A stretch of DNA of 64,000 nucleotides from Rufibacter glacialis (GTDB lineage Bacteria > Bacteroidota > Bacteroidia > Cytophagales > Hymenobacteraceae), in contig NZ_VKKZ01000020.1 of assembly GCF_008271745.1 (NCBI RefSeq), forward strand, positions 1-64,000. The letters run 5' to 3'. The translations under genes were made by a program, and so were the position numbers. The notes below the pieces were generated by a model. The model saw only the letters and a list, made by a program, of their open reading frames with translations. It was not told the DNA's origin and did no database searches. Positions 27,640 to 35,459 of this stretch are shown one piece after another (within the stretch, counting starts at the first letter, position 1; each line of letters starts with the position of its first letter).

Positions 27640-28347
27640 ATGAACTCTTTACTGCTCCAGATCACCACTTCCGCTCCAGTAGACACGTTGGCCAATGCTG
27701 CAACTGCCGCAGAAACCACCCCAGAAACCGTTTCTTTATTAGACCTCACCATGGCTGGTGGGTGGGCTATGTTTCCCCTGGCAGCCCTCTCCCTGGTAGC
27801 CATTTACATTTTCGTGGAACGGTTCCTGACCATCAAGAAAGCGGCGCAGAACCCCGCTAACTTTATAGGAAGATTGAAGGCCCTGGTGATTGCCGGCGAC
27901 GTGCAGGGAGCCCGCATGTTGTGCGCCCAAACCAATTCGCCTATTTCCCGCATGCTGGAAAAAGGGATTTCCCGCATTGGTCAGCCTTTGAAAAGCATTG
28001 AGGCCTCTATTGAGAACGTAGGGAAGATCGAGATTGCGCGTTTAGAGAAAAACCTCTCAGGTCTGGCCACGGTAGCGGGTGCCGCACCTATGCTGGGGTT
28101 CCTGGGAACCGTAACCGGTATGATTGGGGCATTTATTGCCATTGCCCAGGCCGAAGGTTCTATTAGCCCTAAACTCCTTTCCGGGGGTATCTATGAGGCC
28201 ATGGTGACTACTGCCGCTGGGCTAATCATAGGCCTTCCCGCTTATGTTGGGTACAACTACCTTGTTTCTAAGATTGACAGCATTGTGCATGACATGGAAT
28301 ACAGTTCCATTGAATTCATTGACTTATTACAGGAGCCCCAAGCCTAA
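27640..28347 (+). CDS. MotA/TolQ/ExbB proton channel family protein
   Basis: 235 residues from the ATG at 27640; an upstream in-frame ATG at 27613 overlaps the previous gene. Three transmembrane helices are visible: about 45-65 (GGWAMFPLAALSLVAIYIFVERF), about 145-175 (VAGAAPMLGFLGTVTGMIGAF) and about 188-210. The conserved TolQ/ExbB signature PMLGFLGTVTGMI is intact. With ExbD it forms the proton channel that energises TonB. Start and stop are one nucleotide from the neighbouring genes, so it is translationally coupled. TolQ and ExbB are indistinguishable by eye; the adjacent tonB favours ExbB. Confidence 0.92.
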   Translation: MNSLLLQITTSAPVDTLANAATAAETTPETVSLLDLTMAGGWAMFPLAALSLVAIYIFVERFLTIKKAAQNPANFIGRLKALVIAGDVQGARMLCAQTNSPISRMLEKGISRIGQPLKSIEASIENVGKIEIARLEKNLSGLATVAGAAPMLGFLGTVTGMIGAFIAIAQAEGSISPKLLSGGIYEAMVTTAAGLIIGLPAYVGYNYLVSKIDSIVHDMEYSSIEFIDLLQEPQA

Positions 28348-28748
28348 TGAACCTAAGATCTAAAAACAGGATCAGCGCAGAGTTCAGTATGTCGTCTATG
28401 ACAGACATCATCTTTCTGCTGCTGATCTTTTTCATGCTGACCTCCAACTTTGTCACGCCCACGGCCTTGCCGGTAAACTTGCCTTCCAGCACCAAAGGCA
28501 GTATTGTGATGCAGAAGGTGAGCGTGACCATTACCTCAGACCTCAAGTATTACGTAAATGACAAGGCCAGCAGCCTTGAATCTCTCCAACCTATGTTGGC
28601 CGCGGCCCTGGGTGGCGCTGAGGATGGCATGGGAGTTGTAGTGCTGAATGTAGATAAATCCGTACCGGTAGAATACCTGGTGAAAGTGGGCAGTATTGCC
28701 AATGACTTGAAGGCCAAAGTTTCTATCGCCACTATTGCCACCGAATAA
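28347..28748 (+). CDS. ExbD/TolR family biopolymer transport protein
   Basis: 133 residues; the ATG overlaps the exbB stop by one base. One N-terminal transmembrane helix (about 15-33) contains SMTDIIFLLLIFFMLTSNFV, with the functional Asp of the family (MTDIIFLLL) at residue 14. The periplasmic domain includes VSVTITSDLKYYVNDK and VVVLNVDKSVPVEYLVKVG, as in ExbD/TolR. It works with the upstream channel subunit and the downstream TonB. Confidence 0.92.
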   Translation: MNLRSKNRISAEFSMSSMTDIIFLLLIFFMLTSNFVTPTALPVNLPSSTKGSIVMQKVSVTITSDLKYYVNDKASSLESLQPMLAAALGGAEDGMGVVVLNVDKSVPVEYLVKVGSIANDLKAKVSIATIATE

Positions 28749-28756
28749 CAGATAAA

Positions 28757-29605
28757 ATGGTTGCCTTAACGCAAGAAGAAGAAAAAAACAAACGCATTGC
28801 CATGGTCGTGAGCCTGGTGGTACATGCGCTTTTACTCCTTTTTCTTTTTTTCTTCCTGGCCTGGCAAGCACCTGATCCGCCACTGGATCAATTGGGAGGC
28901 ATTGAAATGTCTTTTGGTACCACTGAGACGGGCAGCGGCGATGTGCACAGCAAAGCCCAACCCAATCCTTCTCCTAATACCGAAGACAGCAAACCAGCTG
29001 CCGTGGCTCCTAAGGTAACGCCCACGCCACAGCCCCAACCTCAACCCGTAGAGGAAGCCAAACCTGAAAAGGTAGTCACCACTACCATGGAGTCTCCGGT
29101 ATCAGTGAAGGAGGAGCCTAAGCCCAAAGAGGTAGAGAAGCCAAAAGAGGAAGTAAAGAAAGTAGATAACCGGGCTTTGTTCCCAGGGAAAGCCAAAACG
29201 GGTGCGGGCAACGGTACCGCCGGAACCAGCAACCAACCCACCGGGAACAACAACGGTGATGAAGGAGACGTAGGGGACAAAGGAAATCCTGCTGGTCTTT
29301 ACCCTGGCAAGAAGAACGGCAAGGGCGGTAGCGGCGGAGGATCCTTGAACATGCCTGGTTGGCGCTATGACATTGCCCCCAGCCCAGACCCGTATGAGAA
29401 TGAGAGTGGGCGCGTGGTTTTCCAAATCAAGATTGACGGTGACGGCGACCTGGTAAGCGTGAAAGTGATTGAAAGCAACGTGAGCCCCAAAGTCATCAAC
29501 TGGTACAAAGAGCAGGTACAGAGAACCTCTTTCAGCCGTATAAGTAGTGGCTCTTCCAGCGCCGGGGCTACCGGAACCATCACCTTTATCATCAGATCCA
29601 ATTAA
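28757..29605 (+). CDS. Energy transducer TonB
   Basis: 282 residues. A single N-terminal transmembrane helix (about 13-36, IAMVVSLVVHALLLLFLFFF, with the functional His in SLVVHALLL) is followed by a Pro/Lys/Glu-rich spacer (about 60-140) and a Gly/Asn-rich segment. The C-terminal domain (about 195-282, RVVFQIKIDGDGDLVSVKVI) resembles TonB, although it lacks the usual YP motif. It carries force from ExbB/ExbD to outer-membrane proteins. The TPR/barrel pair in the same operon is the natural candidate client. Confidence 0.85.
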   Translation: MVALTQEEEKNKRIAMVVSLVVHALLLLFLFFFLAWQAPDPPLDQLGGIEMSFGTTETGSGDVHSKAQPNPSPNTEDSKPAAVAPKVTPTPQPQPQPVEEAKPEKVVTTTMESPVSVKEEPKPKEVEKPKEEVKKVDNRALFPGKAKTGAGNGTAGTSNQPTGNNNGDEGDVGDKGNPAGLYPGKKNGKGGSGGGSLNMPGWRYDIAPSPDPYENESGRVVFQIKIDGDGDLVSVKVIESNVSPKVINWYKEQVQRTSFSRISSGSSSAGATGTITFIIRSN

Positions 29606-29617
29606 AAGACGACCTTC

Positions 29618-30910
29618 GTGACCTACGAACAAGCCTTAGAATATCTTTACCAGCAGTTGCCGATGTTTCACCGCATCGGCAACGCTGCTTTTAAGAAGAG
29701 CCTGGACAACGTTTTGGCCCTTACCGCGGCCTTAGATCACCCCCAGCATAAGTTCAAAAGTGTGCACGTGGCCGGGACTAATGGCAAGGGCAGCTCTTCT
29801 TCCATGTTAGCCGCGGTGCTACAAGCCGCCGGTTATAAAACCGGACTCTACACCTCACCGCACCTGAAGGAGTTCACAGAGCGCATCAGGGTGAACGGGC
29901 AGATGATCAGCCGCGAAAAGGTAGCCGCCTTCACCACCAACCACAAAGGACTGTTTGAGCAAGTGCAACCCTCTTTCTTTGAAATGACGGTAGCCTTAGC
30001 TTTTGAGCATTTCGTGGAAGAGCAGGTAGACATTGCCATCATTGAGGTAGGCTTGGGAGGACGTCTGGATTCCACGAACATCATCACGCCTTTGGTTTCC
30101 CTGATCACCAACATCGGGTTAGACCACCAGGCCTTGTTAGGAAACTCATTACCAGAGATAGCCGCCGAAAAGGCAGGCATCATCAAACCTGAGGTACCGG
30201 CGGTGGTAAGTACCACTCAAGCCGCTATTTCACAGGTGTTTTTAGAAAGGAGCCTGGAAACCAGAAGCCCGCTTACTTTCGCAGACCAACGCTTTACGGT
30301 AGAGCCTTTAAGAACTACAGGAACAGCAACTTATTACAACGTGGTCCGGCAAGGGGAGCCTTACCTGGACGAATTGGAGCTTTCGCTCCTAGGAAATTAC
30401 CAGCGGCATAACCTGCCTGGGGTATTGGCTACCCTGGAGGAACTCCAAAAGCAGGGCTTCTCTATTTCTGAAAGTCAAGTGCGGGAAGGGTTGCGCCAGG
30501 TACAAAGTCTTACCGGCCTTAAGGGGCGTTGGCAAGTGTTGGGGCAGCAACCGCTCATGATCTGTGACACCGGGCATAACATTGACGGCCTGACCCAGGT
30601 GGTGAAACAGTTACTAGCCTTACAGGCAAAGCAGGTACATTTCGTTTTTGGGGCGGTAAACGACAAAGACATCCAAAGCGTGCTGCGTCTGCTGCCCGTG
30701 AGTTACCGGTATTACTTTTGTGAGGCCCAGATTCCCCGGGCGCTTCCCGTGCAGAAGCTTTATGAGGAAGCGCAGTTCGCCGGTCTGAAAGGGAACGCAT
30801 ATCCTACTGTGGAAGACGCCATTCTGGCCGCCAAAGCCTTTGCCCAGGAAGATGAGGTAATTTTCATTGGCGGTAGTACCTTTGTGGTGGCGGAAATCGC
30901 CGATCTATAA
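29618..30910 (+). CDS. folC: Bifunctional dihydrofolate synthase / folylpolyglutamate synthase
   Basis: 430 residues with a GTG start (MTYEQALEYLYQQLPMFHRIG). It adds glutamate to dihydropteroate and extends the polyglutamate tail of folates. The Mur-ligase-type P-loop is AGTNGKGSSSSML (about 49-61). The DHFS signature ALAFEHFVEEQVDIAIIEVGLGGRLDSTN and the second motif TNIGLDHQALLG are present. It is 12 nt behind tonB and 4 nt before trmB, so it belongs to the same transcript although it is unrelated in function. This order (exbB-exbD-tonB-folC) recurs in Bacteroidota as far as I recall. Confidence 0.94.
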   Translation: MTYEQALEYLYQQLPMFHRIGNAAFKKSLDNVLALTAALDHPQHKFKSVHVAGTNGKGSSSSMLAAVLQAAGYKTGLYTSPHLKEFTERIRVNGQMISREKVAAFTTNHKGLFEQVQPSFFEMTVALAFEHFVEEQVDIAIIEVGLGGRLDSTNIITPLVSLITNIGLDHQALLGNSLPEIAAEKAGIIKPEVPAVVSTTQAAISQVFLERSLETRSPLTFADQRFTVEPLRTTGTATYYNVVRQGEPYLDELELSLLGNYQRHNLPGVLATLEELQKQGFSISESQVREGLRQVQSLTGLKGRWQVLGQQPLMICDTGHNIDGLTQVVKQLLALQAKQVHFVFGAVNDKDIQSVLRLLPVSYRYYFCEAQIPRALPVQKLYEEAQFAGLKGNAYPTVEDAILAAKAFAQEDEVIFIGGSTFVVAEIADL

Positions 30911-30914
30911 CAAC

Positions 30915-31568
30915 ATGGGCAGAGGGAAATTAGAAAAGTTTGCCGTGAACGCTACCCGCCGCAATGTGGTGGAGCCGGGCAAAGAACTGTATGAACAATT
31001 GAAAGGCCGCTGGAACAGTGATTTTTTCCAGAACAGCCATCCCATCATCTTGGAGGTGGGCTGCGGCAAAGGGGAGTACACTATTGGCATGGCCGAACGC
31101 TATCCTGAGAAGAACTTCGTTGGCATTGACATCAAAGGCAACCGCATTTGGAAAGGCAGCACCATGGCCGAGGAAGCCGGACTCCAGAACGTAGGCTTCC
31201 TGCGCATCTTCATTGAGAACCTGGACCAGCATTTCGGGGAGCAGGAGGTAGATGAGATTTGGATCACATTTCCTGACCCCCGCCCGCGGAAGCGGGATAT
31301 CAAGCGCCGGCTTACCTCACCCCGGTTTTTGGAGATGTATGAACGCATCCTGAAACCAGGCGGTAAACTGCACCTGAAAACCGACAGCGCCTCCCTGTTT
31401 GAATACTCAGTGGAAGTGCTCACGGAACGGAATGTCAACAACTTCCTGCACACCTGGGATTTATACAGCTCAGACCTGCAGGAACACACCATGGGCATCT
31501 ACACAACCTTTGAGAAAACCTACCTGGAGCAGGAAGTTCCCATCAAGTACCTGCAGTATACTCTTTAA
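30915..31568 (+). CDS. trmB: tRNA (guanine46-N7)-methyltransferase
   Basis: 217 residues from the ATG at 30915 (MGRGKLEKFAVN), preferred over an upstream in-frame codon inside folC. It methylates G46 in the tRNA variable loop using SAM. SAM-binding motif ILEVGCGKGEYTIGMA (about 45-60) and FVGIDIKGNRIWKG. The family-specific ITFPDPRPRKRDIKRRLTSP (about 117-136) holds the catalytic Asp. C-terminal IYTTFEKTYLEQEVPIKYL is typical. It is the last gene of the run that begins with the TPR gene. Confidence 0.95.
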   Translation: MGRGKLEKFAVNATRRNVVEPGKELYEQLKGRWNSDFFQNSHPIILEVGCGKGEYTIGMAERYPEKNFVGIDIKGNRIWKGSTMAEEAGLQNVGFLRIFIENLDQHFGEQEVDEIWITFPDPRPRKRDIKRRLTSPRFLEMYERILKPGGKLHLKTDSASLFEYSVEVLTERNVNNFLHTWDLYSSDLQEHTMGIYTTFEKTYLEQEVPIKYLQYTL

Positions 31569-31569
31569 T

Positions 31570-31880
31570 TTGAAGAAGTATAAATTTGAAGATTTGGAGA
31601 TGAGCTAATTATTGCAAAACCCTTGAGGTTTTTCTAATTGCACCGCCACTTACATAATTAAAATGGCAGGCAACCTATAGAATAAAGGCTTTACAAAGTA
31701 AGATCCCTTTTTAGTCTGTTTTTCTTAAAACAGACTAAAAAGGGATCTTACTTTGTAATCATCATGAGATTTAGAAATCCTGTTCTAAATGTTGTTTAGC
31801 ATATCTTCACATCACCCAATCTTCAAATCTCCAAATTGAAAATTAGCACATCAGCACATTAAACAATTAGCACATTAAGA
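31570..31880. repeat. Repeat-filled intergenic region with a 32-bp perfect palindrome
   Basis: Contains a TTTGAAGATTTGGAGATG-type low-complexity repeat (31582-31605) and the same motif in reverse (31818-31840). Between them is a weak trmB terminator (31616-31633) and a perfect 32-bp inverted repeat. AATTAGCACATTA-type units follow up to 31876. Confidence 0.75.
31691..31758. repeat. Perfect 32-bp inverted repeat (hairpin, 4-nt loop)
   Basis: Left arm 31691-31722 begins TTACAAAGTAAGATCCC, loop TCTT, right arm 31727-31758 ends GGGATCTTACTTTGTAA, with no mismatch. It lies between the convergent trmB and TrpF-like genes, so a bidirectional terminator or cruciform-forming element is plausible. Confidence 0.9.
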
Positions 31881-32501
31881 TTAGTCTTCCAGCTGTTCAA
31901 AAATTTCCTCCAGTTCATCGAAATTCTTGAAGCCTGGCCTGATTTCCTGGCCTCCTTTTAGGGCGATGCCGGCGGGGTGGATCTTATCCAGGGCTTCGCG
32001 GGTATTGTCTTTGGTCAGGCCAAATCCTAGCAACACGGGGTACTTGTCTGAGAGATCGCGCAGGAAACGCAGGTTGGTATCATCAATAAAGGAGAAATCC
32101 TCTGAGTCAATCAAGAAGTATTCTACGTGGTGGTGGTACGTTTCCAGGGTACTGATGAGGTTTTCCTCAACCGTGTCTTTGTCAATGAGCACCCGCAGGA
32201 TAATGGGCAGCGGAAGGTCGTCTAATTCCTCAATGAAGTAGAGGCTGTTGAGTTGCAGCATATCTACTTTATAGTCCAAGAGCAATTCTTCCAGCTCCTG
32301 CACCGGTAGGTCTGTCACCTCGCCCACCAGCTTCACCCCAGAAACCCAGCCAGAAATTTCCTTGAACTCCGCAGGGGTCAGGTGTTGGGGCTGCCCGGGT
32401 TGCAGCGAGAAGCCCAGCATTTCCACGCCCATTCCGGCGCAATACCGGGCGTCACTTAAGTTGGAGATCTGGTTGACGAGGACTATAGTAGTAAGTGCCA
32501 T
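31881..32501 (-). CDS. TrpF-like (beta/alpha)8 protein lacking the catalytic cysteine
   Basis: 206 residues from the ATG at 32501 (MALTTIVLVNQIS); the frame continues upstream without protein character. Overall it aligns with phosphoribosylanthranilate isomerase: NLSDARYCAGMGVEMLGF corresponds to the TrpF stretch NL.DA.....GAD.vGF, YFLIDSE to the strand with the general acid Asp, and LLGFGLTKDN to LSGGL.P.N. However, the TrpF motif KICGIT is LVNQIS here, so the general-base Cys is replaced by Asn, and the phosphate-binding SSGVE-type end is KGGQE. No other trp gene is in the window. A different sugar-phosphate or non-enzymatic function is likely. Confidence 0.7.
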   Translation of the reverse strand: MALTTIVLVNQISNLSDARYCAGMGVEMLGFSLQPGQPQHLTPAEFKEISGWVSGVKLVGEVTDLPVQELEELLLDYKVDMLQLNSLYFIEELDDLPLPIILRVLIDKDTVEENLISTLETYHHHVEYFLIDSEDFSFIDDTNLRFLRDLSDKYPVLLGFGLTKDNTREALDKIHPAGIALKGGQEIRPGFKNFDELEEIFEQLED

Positions 32502-32725
32502 GTGTTTTTTACTAGTTTTCTGGAAAAGAGGCTTTAAATGGCCGTTTCTGCGCCAAAAGTACTCCGTTTCATAGTTCAAGCCTATAGATACCTTAAAAAT
32601 TGTATGGCTTTTACTGGAGAGGTACTTGCCTTGGTTCTATAAACTATTCTTTCTGACTTTTGGTTTTCAAAGGTACAAGAGTAAGTGGTTCAGTCTCAGG
32701 GCAAGGCGAAGCGCTACAATTTCAC

Positions 32726-32733
32726 TATATTTG
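32726..32733 (+). promoter_or_regulatory. Probable -7 element of mnmA
   Basis: TATATTTG matches TAnnTTTG. The predicted start near 32740 supports translation from the ATG at 32783 rather than the one at 32738. No TTTG lies at the -33 distance. Confidence 0.5.
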
Positions 32734-32782
32734 CCCCATGTTTTTCGGCGGGACTGTGAATCCCGTTTCATCTAAGAAAAAA

Positions 32783-33889
32783 ATGAGTTCAAAAGGAAGA
32801 GTATTGGTCGCCATGAGTGGCGGCATTGATTCCTCGGTGGCAGCCGTGTTGCTCCACGAGCAGGGATACGAAGTAGTGGGCATGACCATGAAGACCTGGG
32901 ATTATTCCAGTTCCGGGGGAAGCAAAAAGGAAACCGGCTGCTGCAGCCTTGATTCCATTAATGACGCCCGCGACATAGCTGTACAGCTGGGATTCCCGCA
33001 CTACATCATTGACATTCGGGAGGAGTTCGGTGATTTCGTCATCAACCATTTCACCGACGAGTACATTGCCGGCCGTACGCCTAACCCTTGTGTGCTGTGC
33101 AACACCCATATTAAATGGGATGCCTTGCTCCGACGCGCCGACAAGCTGGGTTGTGACTTCATTGCCACCGGGCATTATGCCAACATCCGGGAGGAAAACG
33201 GCCGGTTCGTGATCTCCAAAGGCAAGGACCACCACAAAGACCAGTCGTATGCCCTGTGGGGGATCTCTCAGGAAAGTCTGAGCCGGACCATCTTCCCGCT
33301 GGGGCAACTGCACAAGACCGAGATCAGACAGATGGCCATGGACCGGGGGTTTGACGCTTTGGTGAAAAAAGCGGAATCGTATGAAATCTGCTTTATTCCG
33401 GACAATGACTACCGGGGCTTCCTGAAAAGAAGGGTTCCTACCTTACAGGCCGAAGTGGCCGGGGGGGAATTCGTGTTGGAAGACGGAACCGTGGTAGGCA
33501 AGCATGAAGGCTATCCGTTCTACACCATCGGGCAAAGGAAAGGGCTGGGGGTTGCCTTAGGGTACCCGGCTTTTGTAACCCGCATTGAGAAAGAAACGAA
33601 TAGGGTAGTGCTGGGTAACTATGAGCAACTTGCCAAAAACGGAATGAACGTGGGCAAGCTGAGCATGGGGAAATACGAGAACCTGTTGGGGCTTCCTACG
33701 GAGACCATCACCAAAGTTCGTTACAATGACCCTGGCACCGCTGCCACCATTGAACAAGTGGGCGACAAGATGCTGGTGAAGTTCCACGCAGGTGTCAATG
33801 CCATTGCCCCCGGACAGGCGGCTGTCTTCTATGAAGGCGACGATGTCATTGGAGGCGGATGGATAGAAACCAGCTTTATGCTAGACTAA
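32783..33889 (+). CDS. mnmA: tRNA 2-thiouridine(34) synthase MnmA
   Basis: 368 residues from the ATG at 32783 (MSSKGRVLVAMSGGIDSSVA). It activates U34 of tRNA-Lys/Glu/Gln with ATP and inserts sulphur received from a relay. The PP-loop is AMSGGIDSSVAAVLL. The catalytic cysteine pair is in GRTPNPCVLCNTHIKW (first Cys) and ESYEICFIPDNDYRGFL (second Cys). TGHYANI and the C-terminal beta-barrel domains are present. The segment WDYSSSGGSKKETGCCSLDS is a longer insertion after the first strands, as in Bacteroidota/plant-type members. The lipoprotein gene follows after 18 nt. Confidence 0.95.
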   Translation: MSSKGRVLVAMSGGIDSSVAAVLLHEQGYEVVGMTMKTWDYSSSGGSKKETGCCSLDSINDARDIAVQLGFPHYIIDIREEFGDFVINHFTDEYIAGRTPNPCVLCNTHIKWDALLRRADKLGCDFIATGHYANIREENGRFVISKGKDHHKDQSYALWGISQESLSRTIFPLGQLHKTEIRQMAMDRGFDALVKKAESYEICFIPDNDYRGFLKRRVPTLQAEVAGGEFVLEDGTVVGKHEGYPFYTIGQRKGLGVALGYPAFVTRIEKETNRVVLGNYEQLAKNGMNVGKLSMGKYENLLGLPTETITKVRYNDPGTAATIEQVGDKMLVKFHAGVNAIAPGQAAVFYEGDDVIGGGWIETSFMLD

Positions 33890-33907
33890 AACAGTCAATT
33901 TTTTCTT

Positions 33908-34639
33908 ATGAGAAAACTCCTGCTCTCCCTGGTTTTACTGACCAGCCTGCTTTCTTCCTGCGGTGACGATGAAATCACCAGAGATCCAGACAAAATGGGC
34001 CTGGCGTACTTCCCCTTACAAGTAGGTAAGTATTGGGTTTTTGACGTGACAGAGACAAAATACGTCAATAATATTACCTCCAAAACCAATTTCCAGATCA
34101 GAGAAGAAATTGACGAGGTCACGAAAGACCAGTTAGGCAAAGAATGGTTCAGGATGAAGGTGAGTAAAAGGAATTCCCCTACTAGCGCCTGGAACATCAT
34201 TGGCGTGAAAATGGTGGCTGCCACTAATACTGATCTGCAGGTGAAAGACAATAACCGCACGACCGTTGAACTTGTCTTTCCTATGGCAGAAGGTAAAAAG
34301 TGGAACCCAAATGCCTTCAACAGCGCGTACGGCAAAGACGAGGAAGCACAAAACCAATCTCATTATTTTTACAAAGGGATAGACCAACCTTTTGATATGG
34401 AAGGAAAGGTTTTCCCTTTCACGGTGACGGTGGTCAAGGCGGAAGGAACGCCGAAAGATATATCCTTTACCGATGTAGTGGAGGTATATTCCAAAGACCA
34501 GGGACCCGTATACCGTGCTGCCAAGAACCGTTATTACTGTGACGCAGGCCCCGGTACAAATTGTGAAATTGGCAGTGGGTATATCATCAGCGGTTTAGAC
34601 AGGGTTGAGAAACTTTTGGAGGCAGGGAAAGCCAATTAG
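33908..34639 (+). CDS. Secreted lipoprotein, function unknown
   Basis: 243 residues. The signal peptide MRKLLLSLVLLTSLLSSC ends in the lipobox LLSSC, so Cys18 should be lipidated; the following GDDE is typical of Bacteroidota lipoproteins, which are often surface-exposed. The mature part begins YFPLQVGKYWVFDVTETKY, a pattern seen in many Bacteroidota lipoproteins with a beta-rich domain. No catalytic motif recognised. Two cysteines near the end (YYCDAGPGTNCEIG) may form a disulphide. It follows mnmA closely and ends at a strong terminator. Confidence 0.8.
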   Translation: MRKLLLSLVLLTSLLSSCGDDEITRDPDKMGLAYFPLQVGKYWVFDVTETKYVNNITSKTNFQIREEIDEVTKDQLGKEWFRMKVSKRNSPTSAWNIIGVKMVAATNTDLQVKDNNRTTVELVFPMAEGKKWNPNAFNSAYGKDEEAQNQSHYFYKGIDQPFDMEGKVFPFTVTVVKAEGTPKDISFTDVVEVYSKDQGPVYRAAKNRYYCDAGPGTNCEIGSGYIISGLDRVEKLLEAGKAN

Positions 34640-34680
34640 CGCTCCCAAACCTTATATATTATTTCTTTTACCTCATTTTT

Positions 34681-34710
34681 GATCCCCTTTAACTTACCTT
34701 AAAGGGGATC
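34681..34710 (+). terminator. Terminator after the lipoprotein gene
   Basis: GATCCCCTTTAA / TTAAAGGGGATC form a 12-bp perfect stem with loop CTTACC, followed by AGCCTTTTAT. Confidence 0.8.
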
Positions 34711-34791
34711 AGCCTTTTATAGGGAGTTAGGCAGCCTGTACATTGCTTTTTGCCCATAGAAAGTGTTGCTTTGTAGGATAACAATTTAAAA

Positions 34792-35448
34792 ATGGCTCAT
34801 TTAATAGCTCCATCGGTTCTTGCCGCCAACTTTGGGCAGTTAGACCAAGACGTAGAAATGCTTAACCAAAGTACCGCCGACTGGATACACGTAGATGTCA
34901 TGGACGGCCGCTTTGTCCCTAATATCTCCTTCGGGTTTCCGGTTCTGCAGGCCATCCAGAAAAAGGCGACCAAACCTTTGGATGTGCACTTGATGATTGA
35001 GCACCCGGAGCTGTATATAGAGCAATTCAGGGCGGCGGGGGCTGACGTCATCACTGTGCATTATGAGGCGTGCCCGCACTTGCACCGCACCCTGCAACAG
35101 ATAAAAGCCACCGGAGCCAAAGCCGGAGTAGCCTTAAACCCGCATACTCCAATCAGCCTCCTTTCTGACCTGATCCAAGACATTGATTTGGTTTGTATCA
35201 TGTCGGTGAACCCGGGATTTGGAGGGCAGAAGTTTATCCTGCATACCTACCAGAAAATCAAGGAACTTAAAAGATTGATAAAGGAGAAAGGCTCTCCTTG
35301 TATGATTGAGATAGACGGTGGGGTAAACCAGGAGAATGCTTCTCAATTATTAGCGGCGGGCGCCGACGTCTTAGTGGCCGGATCTTTTGTGTTTCAGTCC
35401 CAGAATCCGCCGCAAACCATTGAAGACCTAAAACAAATCGCTCTATAA
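34792..35448 (+). CDS. rpe: Ribulose-phosphate 3-epimerase
   Basis: 218 residues, TIM barrel of the pentose phosphate pathway interconverting ribulose 5-phosphate and xylulose 5-phosphate. Motifs: APSVLAANFGQL at the start, the metal/catalytic stretch IHVDVMDGRFVPNISFG (His and Asp), LDVHLMIEHPE, VCIMSVNPGFGGQKFI and EIDGGVNQENA. All metal ligands of the family appear present. The TonB-dependent receptor starts 11 nt downstream, so the two may be co-transcribed by chance of packing. Confidence 0.96.
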   Translation: MAHLIAPSVLAANFGQLDQDVEMLNQSTADWIHVDVMDGRFVPNISFGFPVLQAIQKKATKPLDVHLMIEHPELYIEQFRAAGADVITVHYEACPHLHRTLQQIKATGAKAGVALNPHTPISLLSDLIQDIDLVCIMSVNPGFGGQKFILHTYQKIKELKRLIKEKGSPCMIEIDGGVNQENASQLLAAGADVLVAGSFVFQSQNPPQTIEDLKQIAL

Positions 35449-35459
35449 ATAAAAAGAGT

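Noticed and set aside
32660-32782. Upstream extension of mnmA
   Set aside because: It precedes the likely transcription start near 32740 and lacks family similarity; the ATG at 32783 fits the MnmA N-terminus.
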